From an uncultured Saprospiraceae bacterium (GTDB lineage Bacteria > Bacteroidota > Bacteroidia > Chitinophagales > Saprospiraceae): a DNA stretch of 19,497 nt. The translations under genes and the position numbers were made by a program. The notes under the pieces were generated by a model. The model ran no database searches, had not been told where the DNA came from, and saw only the letters and a program-made list of their open reading frames with translations. The stretch covers positions 1 through 19,497 of the forward strand of contig CAKUWM010000022.1 in assembly GCA_934699305.1 (NCBI GenBank). The letters run 5' to 3'. Shown here piece by piece: positions 1 through 6,246 of this stretch. The number at the start of each line of letters is the position of its first letter. The stretch's first letter is position 1.

Positions 1-314
1 TCTCCGTCTCTCTCCTTGTAAAGGTCTATTCACAGACCTTTACTACGTCGTTCGCCCTACGGGTTCGGTCGCTCATCCTTCTAAGCTGGACACACGGTGA
101 ACGACGATGAAAAGGTCTTCGGATAGACCTTTTCGAGGAAGTGAAACGAAACGAAGTCGAAGTCCATACTTCGACGAAGTGTAGTCCGCAATCCTGCGAC
201 CTAAGAAGCAGGAGATGCGGCGGCAAATGGGGATTTCGAACTTCAAATTTAATCATTATACGGGCTTACGCCTTCACTCCCCGATACGCTGTCGCTATCG
301 CCCTACGGGTTCGG
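1..314. other. Repeat-rich non-coding DNA beyond the distal end of the CRISPR array
   Basis: I see no convincing gene here. Short open frames exist, but they run through repeats. Two related perfect 10-bp hairpins are present at 18-43 and 109-134. Both have the core arms AAAGGTCT and AGACCTTT and 6-nt loops, and they flank a fragment of CRISPR repeat at 75-98. A third hairpin with 8-bp arms (GTCGAAGT) and a 4-nt loop lies at 156-175. A nested stem at 186-220 pairs CCGCA with TGCGG outside and TCCTGC with GCAGGA inside. The segment 52-98 recurs exactly at 298-344. The whole resembles decayed interspersed-repeat DNA inserted at the old end of the array. Confidence 0.5.
52..98. repeat. 47-bp direct repeat, copy A, ending in a truncated CRISPR repeat
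   Basis: Positions 52-98 are identical to 298-344. The last 24 bp (75-98) match an internal part of the CRISPR repeat. The match breaks at 98, where the sequence turns into unrelated hairpin DNA instead of the usual repeat end. The copies are 246 bp apart. Confidence 0.75.
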
Positions 315-344
315 TCGCTCATCCTTCTAAGCTGGACACACGGT
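298..344. repeat. 47-bp direct repeat, copy B, running into the terminal CRISPR repeat
   Basis: This is the second exact copy of 52-98. It continues past 344 into the rest of the CRISPR repeat, ending at 350. The first six bases of this terminal repeat unit are replaced by the non-CRISPR flank shared by both copies. Confidence 0.75.
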
Positions 345-926
345 TCTAATATTACTATGCTGATATGTTTGATGCACTAAAAAATAAGTCTTAATCCTTC
401 TAAGCTGGACACACGGTTCTAATACAATCGCAAAATCGTTAACCTTCCGATTTTGTGTCTTAATCCTTCTAAGCTGGACACACGGTTCTAATACATGAAA
501 AAAATTTTTATTTTATTGGCAATAGCTTGTCTTAATCCTTCTAAGCTGGACACACGGTTCTAATATGGTAACAAGACAGGCAGTAGAATGGGCAGACACT
601 GGTCTTAATCCTTCTAAGCTGGACACACGGTTCTAATTCAACAATCTATTAAGCAATCATTCAGAGAAAACATGTCTTAATCCTTCTAAGCTGGACACAC
701 GGTTCTAATAAATAACAGCCCTGCACTTCGCTGTAAGTGTAATGGGTCTTAATCCTTCTAAGCTGGACACACGGTTCTAATAGGCATTAATGTTTTTTTG
801 GGATAAAATATAATAAAGTCTTAATCCTTCTAAGCTGGACACACGGTTCTAATAAGGTGAATATTTCACCATATACAAAGCCCCTGACTTGTCTTAATCC
901 TTCTAAGCTGGACACACGGTTCTAAT
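315..926 (-). CRISPR. Type III-A CRISPR array, 9 repeats and 8 spacers, inferred leftward transcription
   Basis: Eight identical 36-bp repeats start at 388, 457, 529, 602, 674, 746, 818 and 891. A ninth, degenerate at one end, spans 315-350, where only 321-350 match. On the plus strand the repeat begins GTCTTAATCC and ends GGTTCTAAT. The spacers are 351-387, 424-456, 493-528, 565-601, 638-673, 710-745, 782-817 and 854-890, of 33-37 nt. Two points support minus-strand transcription. The degenerate repeat is at the left, which is usually the old end far from the leader. The minus-strand repeat ends in ATTAAGAC, which resembles the 8-nt 5' handle of type III crRNAs (AUUGAAAC-like). The newest spacer would then be 854-890, next to cas2. 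Cas6 (16204-16905) is the likely processing enzyme. Confidence 0.97.
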
Positions 927-975
927 CCTTCGCTTACTTAATCGACTAATATATAGTGCTTTAAGTAATTTATTT
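927..975 (-). promoter_or_regulatory. Probable short CRISPR leader with inverted repeat and possible crRNA promoter
   Basis: Only 49 bp separate the last repeat from the cas2 stop codon. An 8-bp inverted repeat, TTACTTAA at 934-941 and TTAAGTAA at 961-968, spans this interval. On the minus strand 946-953 reads TATATTAG, one mismatch from the Bacteroidota -7 box TAnnTTTG, and would place a transcription start about 12 nt before the first repeat. No -33 box is evident. The array may also be reached by read-through from cas2. Confidence 0.4.
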
Positions 976-1407
976 TTAGAAAAATAGTACATTTTTTGAT
1001 TTTGTTACTACTTCAAATTCTACGTTTTTCCCTATCATCTTCATATTATGAAATTTGTCCTCCGGCACCGGTAATATCAATATGCTATCTTGATTTTCAT
1101 ATATCTCATTTATTTCCTTCAATGTTTTACATATATCATCATACGTTATCCGATTGGTTTTGCTAAGATATATAGATTTTTGGATACGAAGGCATCCTTT
1201 TCTTATTAAATATTTAGCGATATGCCCTCTCACTTTATTGTTTTCTATATCATACATTACTAAATATAACATATTCCTGTCTTTATACTTTTTTTGACTC
1301 TCCAACCATTGTTCCAAACGGATGATTCTGAGTTGAATATTCTGATCCAAGTCCCATTCTTCATTTTCTTCCGGCATGATAGGTGCTATACTAAATGATC
1401 TATACAT
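976..1407 (-). CDS. cas2: CRISPR adaptation protein Cas2 with an N-terminal extension
   Basis: Cas2 is the small subunit of the Cas1-Cas2 integrase, which inserts new spacers next to the leader. The Cas2 core starts at about residue 46 with a typical first strand (MLYLVMYDIENNKVRG) and continues through the IQKSIYL strand to the end, about 98 residues, the normal Cas2 size. It is preceded by 45 residues (MYRSFSIAPIMPEENEEW onward) that are charged and probably helical and do not look like Cas2. The ATG at 1407 lies 6 bp after the stop of the primase-polymerase gene, as expected for tight co-transcription, so I keep it. The alternative start is the ATG at 1272 (residue 46), which has an AGGA-like site just upstream. 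The gene is last in its operon, directly before the array. The family call is secure; the start is less so. Confidence 0.93.
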   Translation of the reverse strand: MYRSFSIAPIMPEENEEWDLDQNIQLRIIRLEQWLESQKKYKDRNMLYLVMYDIENNKVRGHIAKYLIRKGCLRIQKSIYLSKTNRITYDDICKTLKEINEIYENQDSILILPVPEDKFHNMKMIGKNVEFEVVTKSKNVLFF

Positions 1408-1413
1408 CTATCT

Positions 1414-2382
1414 TTATATTAATGCGTATTGTATGATTTGACGACATGTCTCATTCAACATTTGATTTAGTCCCTTTCTTGCTCCACCCATTATCCTATA
1501 TCCTTTCTTCCCATAATATATTAATATCTCTCCTACATCCATGTCTTTTCTGCATTTTATTTTAAGTCCATATTGTATTTCTTCTATTTCGGTGACTTGA
1601 ATTTCATGCTGCTCTAATAGACTGGTTATTAACTCCCTCTGCTCCAATAGCTGTTGAGGTACATACGGCTTTTTTTCGATTGGTTTTGGCCGTGTCCCCA
1701 ACTTCTTTAGGATATCCCTATATTTATCCTCCGGTAATTCTATCTTATCTGTTTTGATAATTTCCAATGGCACTATTGTTTCGGGGATATAATCATTGAT
1801 ATCTATTCGTATTGCCTCAGGTTTATACACATATTTCTCATCATGACATAAAAAACAGATCCTACTTACATCACTATTCTTCCGATCTATCACCTCAGCG
1901 ATGTCATAATCCATAGCGAGATGATTGGCAAATACCTTGTATGCTTCACTATAGGCTCTTGCATCCCGGACGGGTGACTCAAAAAGGAAGAGCAACTTTA
2001 TCCCTTGTCCGCTTGGAGATATAAAAGTCAGTGTCACCCTTTCATCTGTCACTATTTTTTCTAATTTAGCAGCAGCTACTCCATCTGTTCCGTCAAGATC
2101 TATAATCCACCCAACACTTTGTATAAATGAGTTATAGCCGCGCTTTCCATTATTAAACATTGAGCACGAAACAAAGGGCAGCCGTGTCTTCATTGCTCTG
2201 TATCTCTCTGAACTATACTTGCGAATAGTCCTGAGAAAATTCGTTTCTTTTACCACTGGACCGGCTGTGTCTCCTATCATTTGTGCTAATTCAGACAAAG
2301 TAATTGTACTCAATGTAGCATCCACCTCTTTACAGTTGGTTCCATAACTAAGCATTATTTCCTCTGAATTCAAATTATTCAT
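1414..2382 (-). CDS. CRISPR-associated primase-polymerase (CAPP), BT4734/VirE-N-like AEP superfamily
   Basis: This 322-residue protein carries archaeo-eukaryotic primase (AEP) signatures as seen in the BT4734/VirE N-terminal family. Motif I is WIIDLDG, with acidic residues D95 and D97. Motif II is the SPSGQGIK turn at 122-129, in place of the classical SxH. A DVSRICF segment at 171-177 probably supplies motif III and nucleotide contacts. The C-terminal third (about 215-322) is charged, with a basic, glycine-containing end, and I cannot assign it. The 8-bp overlap with cas1 and the 6-bp gap to cas2 make it part of the adaptation operon. AEP enzymes next to cas1-cas2 are known as CAPPs and are thought to help spacer capture or fill-in synthesis. 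Activity here is inferred. Unlike some Bacteroidota loci there is no reverse transcriptase fusion. Confidence 0.8.
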   Translation of the reverse strand: MNNLNSEEIMLSYGTNCKEVDATLSTITLSELAQMIGDTAGPVVKETNFLRTIRKYSSERYRAMKTRLPFVSCSMFNNGKRGYNSFIQSVGWIIDLDGTDGVAAAKLEKIVTDERVTLTFISPSGQGIKLLFLFESPVRDARAYSEAYKVFANHLAMDYDIAEVIDRKNSDVSRICFLCHDEKYVYKPEAIRIDINDYIPETIVPLEIIKTDKIELPEDKYRDILKKLGTRPKPIEKKPYVPQQLLEQRELITSLLEQHEIQVTEIEEIQYGLKIKCRKDMDVGEILIYYGKKGYRIMGGARKGLNQMLNETCRQIIQYALI

Positions 2383-3361
2383 CTTGTATTGTTTTCTTTA
2401 ATAACTTTACCAGTTCTTGTGCCCTCTTGGTAATATGCGTAAAGCGGCTATATCGCAACCCTTTATATTCGATGACTTCTTCAAAAAAATCGGTAAAATG
2501 CTGGATCAATATCTGCCTTCCATCACTCAAAAGCCAATATCCGCCATCACTGATATCGAAAAAGGACTCCTCTATTACTTCATTCATGCAAATATTGATC
2601 ACAACCCAGTCTGACCAAGGTCTGAATGGTTCAATCACATCATACGTCAATACCGGACGATTATACTCGTCTCGATGGAAAAACCCAATATATGGATCGA
2701 GTCCTGCATTGATGAGTGCAGACTCTATATGCCCATATAAGATTCCATAGCAATAGTTTAACATACTATTTGTGATATCTTGTGCAGGTCGACGGGTACG
2801 CTTAGAAAATTGATATCGATTAGGTAAATGTTGATTGATACAAGCAAAATATTTTTTAGCACATTGACCTTCCAATGCTCTAATTCTACCTATGGCTTCC
2901 TTAGACTCTCGATCCACACATAAATCTAACCTATCCGTAATACGACTCATCTCATCATTGGTCGTGCGAATCAACTGCTCATGTGGCTCATCCAACGAAA
3001 AAAATATAAGCAAAAGCTCTTTTTGGTTTTCTACCTTCTCCTTTATATTGGCGACAACCCACGGTATGACTTCTTCACTCTTACTAAACTCGACTTGCTG
3101 CTTTCTAACCGTAGATAATGAGCCAAATTTATTATTCCACAATCTACCCACCGGAAATCCACTGCGTTCAGTCAGAATTACATCTATCCCATATTCTATA
3201 CACTGGTATAATACATCACTTGAGATATAAATACCACGACGTAAAGTGACGGTTTTTATTTTACCCAAAGGAACATTTACTTCTTCTTTTTCATTTCTGA
3301 TACGTAGCAATCCATCCCTTATTTTGAGAGAGGTTCCATAAGTATTTACATGCACTTCCAT
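2375..3361 (-). CDS. cas1: CRISPR integrase Cas1
   Basis: Cas1 is the catalytic subunit of the spacer integrase. The N-terminal beta domain (about 1-85) contains the usual LGKIKTVTL and ERSGFPVGRL stretches. The helical domain holds the metal-site residues: E164 in RALEGQCAKKYF, H229 in GFFHRDEYNRP, and D241 and E244 in LTYDVIEPFRPWSDW. The length of 328 residues is normal. It is first in the cas1-CAPP-cas2 operon and starts at an ATG about 25 nt downstream of a -7 box (3386-3393) bearing the locus dyad. The divergent neighbour is the WYL regulator. There is no RT or Cas6 fusion and no Cas4. Confidence 0.98.
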   Translation of the reverse strand: MEVHVNTYGTSLKIRDGLLRIRNEKEEVNVPLGKIKTVTLRRGIYISSDVLYQCIEYGIDVILTERSGFPVGRLWNNKFGSLSTVRKQQVEFSKSEEVIPWVVANIKEKVENQKELLLIFFSLDEPHEQLIRTTNDEMSRITDRLDLCVDRESKEAIGRIRALEGQCAKKYFACINQHLPNRYQFSKRTRRPAQDITNSMLNYCYGILYGHIESALINAGLDPYIGFFHRDEYNRPVLTYDVIEPFRPWSDWVVINICMNEVIEESFFDISDGGYWLLSDGRQILIQHFTDFFEEVIEYKGLRYSRFTHITKRAQELVKLLKKTIQDE

Positions 3362-3385
3362 TTTTATTGTTTAAATTGCGTCCAT

Positions 3386-3419
3386 CAAAATTAATTTCAC
3401 CGGTGCAATTTTATTGCGC
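3386..3419 (-). promoter_or_regulatory. cas1 promoter with GCAA-N5-TTGC dyad operator (site 1)
   Basis: On the minus strand 3386-3393 reads TAATTTTG, a match to TAnnTTTG. Exactly 9 nt upstream lies a dyad with core GCAA at 3405-3408, 5 nt, and TTGC at 3414-3417. The normal -33 TTTG box is absent, and the dyad occupies that region. A further half-site, AATTGCG, lies downstream at 3374-3380. The dyad sits in the 88-bp interval shared with the divergent WYL regulator, which is the obvious candidate to bind it. The same arrangement recurs at 5304-5337, 6103-6136 and 17233-17266. Confidence 0.65.
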
Positions 3420-3449
3420 TAAACTATTGTAAGAGAAAAAACTAAATAA

Positions 3450-4472
3450 GTGCCTGTATCGCTCAATCAACTACTACGATATCGTGTAATAGACCGGTGT
3501 TTAAAAGATAGGTCAAGAAAATATTTTGGTGATAATCTTCTGGATGCCATTGAGGAAGAATTTATTAGAGAAGGCTTGCCTAAAAAACGCCCTTCTCGTA
3601 GGACACTGGACTATGATATAAGTTATTTAAGAGCCGGAAAAATGGGCGTAGAAGCGCCTATCAGCTTTTCTGTTGAAGATGGCTATTACTATGAAGATCC
3701 GACATTTTCTTTGTATAAAGTCCAACTTAGCTCACACGTGATTAGAGACCTTACACAGGCCATCTTCTTACTCAAACAAATCACCCAAAATGATCAAATA
3801 GCCAATATCAAACAAAGTATCGAGATCTTACAATCAGAATTGATGATTAGGATTGATGAAGAAAAAAAGTCAATCGTTTTTATTGATAAAAGCACCAATG
3901 AGTTGGGTCACTTTTGGATTAGTGAGCTGTACAATTATATAAGTGCTAAAAAATGTATCCGGATTAATTATATACCATTCGGAAAAGATGAGATGGAGAT
4001 TTTTTTCTCTCCTTATCTTTTACACGAGTTCAATAATCGATGGTTTGTTACAGGATGGGATCATGAGGAGAAAAGAGTGATTCACCTGGGATTAGATCGA
4101 ATAAACGCTATTGCTGTTTCATTACAGCCCTATTTTATCAATGAACAATTCAATTATGATGATTATCGACGTCATCTATATGGAGTTACAATTTATCAAG
4201 ATAGCCAGCCTGTAGATATAACATTTAAGGCTAATTGGAAGCAAGCATTTTATATATCGACAAAGCCCATCCATATAAGTCAGAAGGTCATCGAATCAAA
4301 TAGTGACTTTACCATATTTCGCATCCATGTCTTTCTAAATCATGAGATAATGCACCACTTTCTGTCTTTTGGAAGTACAATAGAAGTTTTAGAACCCTTG
4401 GAACTTAGAGCTCAGATACAAGATGAAATCAAGCAAATGGCAGAAAATTATTCCGACCTGCAACCTTATTGA
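3450..4472 (+). CDS. WYL-domain transcriptional regulator, divergent from cas1
   Basis: This 340-residue regulator has an N-terminal helix-turn-helix-like region (about 1-65, including PSRRTLDYDISYLR). A middle region of about 70-150 follows, then a WYL domain around 155-255 with RINYIPFG, SPYLLHEFNNRWFVTGWD and LGLDRI. WYL domains sense nucleic-acid or nucleotide ligands, and WYL regulators are often encoded beside CRISPR-Cas and other defence loci, acting as repressor or activator. The start is a GTG at 3450, 10 nt after an AAGAGAAA stretch. It is transcribed away from cas1 across an 88-bp intergenic region containing the dyad operator, a typical layout for a local, self-linked regulator. 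Its control of the dyad sites is inference. Confidence 0.85.
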   Translation: MPVSLNQLLRYRVIDRCLKDRSRKYFGDNLLDAIEEEFIREGLPKKRPSRRTLDYDISYLRAGKMGVEAPISFSVEDGYYYEDPTFSLYKVQLSSHVIRDLTQAIFLLKQITQNDQIANIKQSIEILQSELMIRIDEEKKSIVFIDKSTNELGHFWISELYNYISAKKCIRINYIPFGKDEMEIFFSPYLLHEFNNRWFVTGWDHEEKRVIHLGLDRINAIAVSLQPYFINEQFNYDDYRRHLYGVTIYQDSQPVDITFKANWKQAFYISTKPIHISQKVIESNSDFTIFRIHVFLNHEIMHHFLSFGSTIEVLEPLELRAQIQDEIKQMAENYSDLQPY

Positions 4473-4487
4473 GACAATATTAAAGAA

Positions 4488-4518
4488 AAGGCTCTCCCGG
4501 TAGATACCAAAAGAGCCT
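4488..4518 (-). terminator. Intrinsic terminator of the lipoprotein operon
   Basis: A 7-bp stem (AGGCTCT at 4489-4495, AGAGCCT at 4512-4518) lies 8 bp past the stop of the lipoprotein gene. Read on the minus strand it is followed by a T-rich TTTCTTT tract. On the plus strand no T-tract follows, so it would end the WYL transcript only weakly. Confidence 0.55.
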
Positions 4519-4525
4519 GCAAATA

Positions 4526-4996
4526 TCATTGTACAATATATGGCTTGATATCATGTACAAAGCGCTTCAATGGCGATTTTGTAAAGGTGGATTCATAATA
4601 AGGGTCCACTTTATACGTATATACTGCTAAAAGCCTCTGACTCTTCATATCAATAAAGCGGAACGTCATACTATCATATCCCTGAATATCAATATAAATT
4701 GCTGCCGGAACAGTAATTTCTTGATAGGATTCTGTTCGCTTTTCATATCCTTGTATATCCTGAGTGCTTTTTTCTGTACGAATAGCTTTACTCATTGCAT
4801 ATTCGTATGGCACAACCTGAATACCTAAATTGATTAATACTGATTCTAATTCGGCTGCCATAAAATGGTTGTTGATACACACTACAGACGATTTGTTGAG
4901 TAAAAAACCTTTCTGGGCAACCAACTTTGATTTGCTAGACCCACAAGAGGACAACAAGAGACATATTATCGGTAAGATTAGTCGGTACATTGGCAC
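4526..4996 (-). CDS. Lipoprotein of unknown function in the CRISPR island
   Basis: I do not recognise the family. The 156-residue product starts with a lipoprotein signal peptide (MPMYRLILPIICLLLSSCGS), with the lipidated cysteine predicted at C18 in LSSC. The mature part is short and mixed in secondary structure. An IQGYDSMTFRFIDMKSQ segment and a C-terminal YTYKVDPYYESTF segment suggest a small periplasmic alpha/beta domain. The gene overlaps the upstream YecR-like gene by 19 bp, so the two are translated from one message and probably act together at the membrane. An in-frame ATG two codons in is an alternative start. The operon promoter (5304-5337) carries the same dyad as the cas promoters. 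Confidence 0.75.
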   Translation of the reverse strand: MPMYRLILPIICLLLSSCGSSKSKLVAQKGFLLNKSSVVCINNHFMAAELESVLINLGIQVVPYEYAMSKAIRTEKSTQDIQGYEKRTESYQEITVPAAIYIDIQGYDSMTFRFIDMKSQRLLAVYTYKVDPYYESTFTKSPLKRFVHDIKPYIVQ

Positions 4997-5280
4997 TTAT
5001 ATGATACACGGTACTTAATACAACGTCCTTGTCTGTATTCGATACATTCTTTGATACCGGCATCGAAGATATCCACGTCTGTGTAGCCCCATTGTTTGCA
5101 GCGAACCATAGCCTTTGCTTTCGCCTCTTCGATTAAAAATTTTGCCTTCTGATGGGTTTTGATCTCATAAGCCATCGTCAGCGTGCCGTCAGCTTTACTG
5201 CCATCGACGATTTCTAGTCGCTTTTTGACCGTACAACTTAGTAGAACCATTGGAATAAAAAGTAAAAGTATTCTTTTCAT
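4978..5280 (-). CDS. YecR-like lipoprotein
   Basis: This 100-residue lipoprotein has the signal MKRILLLFIPMVLLSC with lipidated C16. The mature domain follows the pattern of the YecR-like lipoprotein family: DGSKADGTLTMAYEI near 26-40, a helix with AKAMVRCKQWGY at 56-66, IFDAG, and paired cysteines to the end (C61, C79, C87, C96, C98, finishing in a YKCQC motif). YecR is known from enterobacteria as a small flagellar-regulon lipoprotein of unclear function, so the family name gives no mechanism. It is the first gene of a two-gene operon with the 4526-4996 lipoprotein and starts about 24 nt downstream of a dyad-bearing promoter shared in design with cas1 and cas6. Confidence 0.8.
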   Translation of the reverse strand: MKRILLLFIPMVLLSCTVKKRLEIVDGSKADGTLTMAYEIKTHQKAKFLIEEAKAKAMVRCKQWGYTDVDIFDAGIKECIEYRQGRCIKYRVSYKCQCTD

Positions 5281-5303
5281 AGTGTCTATAATTTAATTTG
5301 AAG

Positions 5304-5337
5304 TAAAAATAAATGGGGCAATGCAAGGGTTTTGCAT
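5304..5337 (-). promoter_or_regulatory. YecR-like lipoprotein promoter with ATGCAA-N5-TTGCAT dyad (site 2)
   Basis: The perfect 6+6 dyad spans 5321-5337 with spacer GGGTT. Exactly 9 nt downstream on the minus strand is TATTTTTA (5304-5311), one mismatch from TAnnTTTG. The start codon lies 24 nt further, giving a short leader. Confidence 0.6.
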
Positions 5338-5650
5338 CAGAAAAAATTATGATAAAAACAGTAAGTAGAATTTTATCCGGATGCACATCTCCTAACTAAA
5401 GTGATATACACTTTTACTCCCTGATATCGTCCAACTCAAATTGCACAGTATGAGTCAAGACCGCTGCACAATGAATAAATGGAGAAAAAGAAACTGATAT
5501 TTACCCGAATTCAGCAGTAAAGGTTTTGAAAATCCGTATAGTGCTGATTATAAGGGACGTCTAGATGTACGAATCGTTTCAATGGTTTCTGTAAACCATT
5601 GATTACGAGTCGTAAATCGATTCCCTATTTGTCTAATGCGGAATCGGGGT
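5338..5650. other. Intergenic region with a gene-sized gap, no clear gene, possible coding relic
   Basis: No intact gene is visible. On the plus strand a frame from 5405 to the stop at 5600-5602 is open except for one TGA at 5495-5497. Its second half reads FENPYSADYKGRLDVRIV, which looks protein-like, but the family is not recognisable. It could be a decayed gene or chance. The right part is dominated by the inverted repeat at 5570-5612 and a 7-bp stem (5618-5624 with 5640-5646) just past the stop of the KDYWG-repeat gene. That stem might help end its transcript, although no T-tract follows. Confidence 0.4.
5570..5612. repeat. 43-bp near-perfect inverted repeat (cruciform-like)
   Basis: The inner stem is a perfect 10 bp (TCAATGGTTT at 5579-5588, AAACCATTGA at 5593-5602) around a CTGT loop. 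After a 1/2-nt bulge the arms continue with CGAATCGT (5570-5577) against ACGAGTCG (5605-5612), pairing 7 of 8. This is far longer than a usual terminator and has no T-tract, so it may be a mobile-element end, a REP-like unit or a protein site. Confidence 0.6.
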
Positions 5651-6082
5651 TTATTTTTCCTGTTCGAATACGATATTGCCCCAATAGTCTTTTTTATACG
5701 TACCTACTTTATTGCCATACTTATCTTTGACTACGGTATTCCCCCAATAATCCTTTTCATAGGTATATTCCGTATTGCCGTACTTGTCTTTCTGAACAGT
5801 ATTACCCCAATAATCTTTTGATTTGACATTTTCAGTATTGCCATACTTGTCTTTTGTGACCGTATTGCCCCAGTAGTCTTTTTCCTCCGTCTGAATGGTA
5901 TTGCCATACTCGTCCTTCCAGACAAAGTTGCCCCAATAGTCCTTTGCACCCTTTGCTATGACATTACCGTGCTCATCCTTAGCTACGGTACTGCCCCAGT
6001 AGTCTTTTTCATACGTAACAGTCTGACACCGGGCAGCGTAATAAATGAATGTCAGCGCCAATACAATCAATCCTTTTTTCAT
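5651..6082 (-). CDS. Secreted protein of six 21-residue KDYWG repeats
   Basis: This 143-residue product has a signal peptide (MKKGLIVLALTFIYYAARCQ). It is followed almost entirely by six tandem units starting KDYWG at residues 26, 47, 68, 89, 110 and 131, an exact 21-residue (63-bp) period; the last unit is truncated. Each unit consists of two half-repeats, KDYWGNTV and KDKYGNT, so the fold is probably a regular beta structure of aromatic-Gly-Asn turns. I do not recognise a named family. C19 lies near the signal end, but the region lacks a standard lipobox, so signal peptidase I cleavage is more likely. It has its own promoter (6103-6136) with the cas-type dyad and lies directly downstream of cad1. 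Function is unknown; a surface or periplasmic binding or structural role is possible. Confidence 0.8.
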   Translation of the reverse strand: MKKGLIVLALTFIYYAARCQTVTYEKDYWGSTVAKDEHGNVIAKGAKDYWGNFVWKDEYGNTIQTEEKDYWGNTVTKDKYGNTENVKSKDYWGNTVQKDKYGNTEYTYEKDYWGNTVVKDKYGNKVGTYKKDYWGNIVFEQEK

Positions 6083-6102
6083 GTTTCAATTTTTATTTTT
6101 AC

Positions 6103-6136
6103 CAAATATAGAGGCAGTAATGCAAGGGAATTGCGG
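6103..6136 (-). promoter_or_regulatory. KDYWG-repeat gene promoter with ATGCAA-N5-TTGC dyad (site 3)
   Basis: On the minus strand 6103-6110 reads TATATTTG, a perfect -7 box, 21 nt before the ATG. Exactly 9 nt upstream of it the dyad runs 6120-6136 (ATGCAA, spacer GGGAA, TTGCGG). The core GCAA/TTGC is intact and the outer two bases of one arm differ. Confidence 0.65.
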
Positions 6137-6246
6137 AGGGGAAAGTAATTTTAAATTGAACCGAAATCATTAGGGGATCAATACCCTTCTTGCCGATCTT
6201 TACATAGTCTCCTCTCAAGTATATGTAATCTCAAAGTTTTGTTCAT

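Noticed and set aside
26..380. Open frames of 76 and 79 codons at the left edge
   Set aside because: They run through duplicated repeats, hairpins and CRISPR repeat sequence and have no protein-like character.
2417..3230. Several plus-strand open frames opposite cas1
   Set aside because: They are antisense shadows of a well-conserved Cas1 coding frame.
3429..3436. A mirrored dyad promoter for the WYL regulator
   Set aside because: The position 9 nt to the right of the dyad reads GTAAGAGA, not a -7 box, so the dyad promoter design is supported only towards cas1.
5195..5386. 63-codon minus-strand frame overlapping the YecR-like lipoprotein start
   Set aside because: It overlaps the dyad promoter and the clear lipoprotein signal in another frame.
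6200..6228. 7-bp inverted repeat (TTACATA/TATGTAA) after the cad1 stop as a terminator
   Set aside because: The loop is 15 nt, the stem is AT-only and no T-tract follows on the minus strand.
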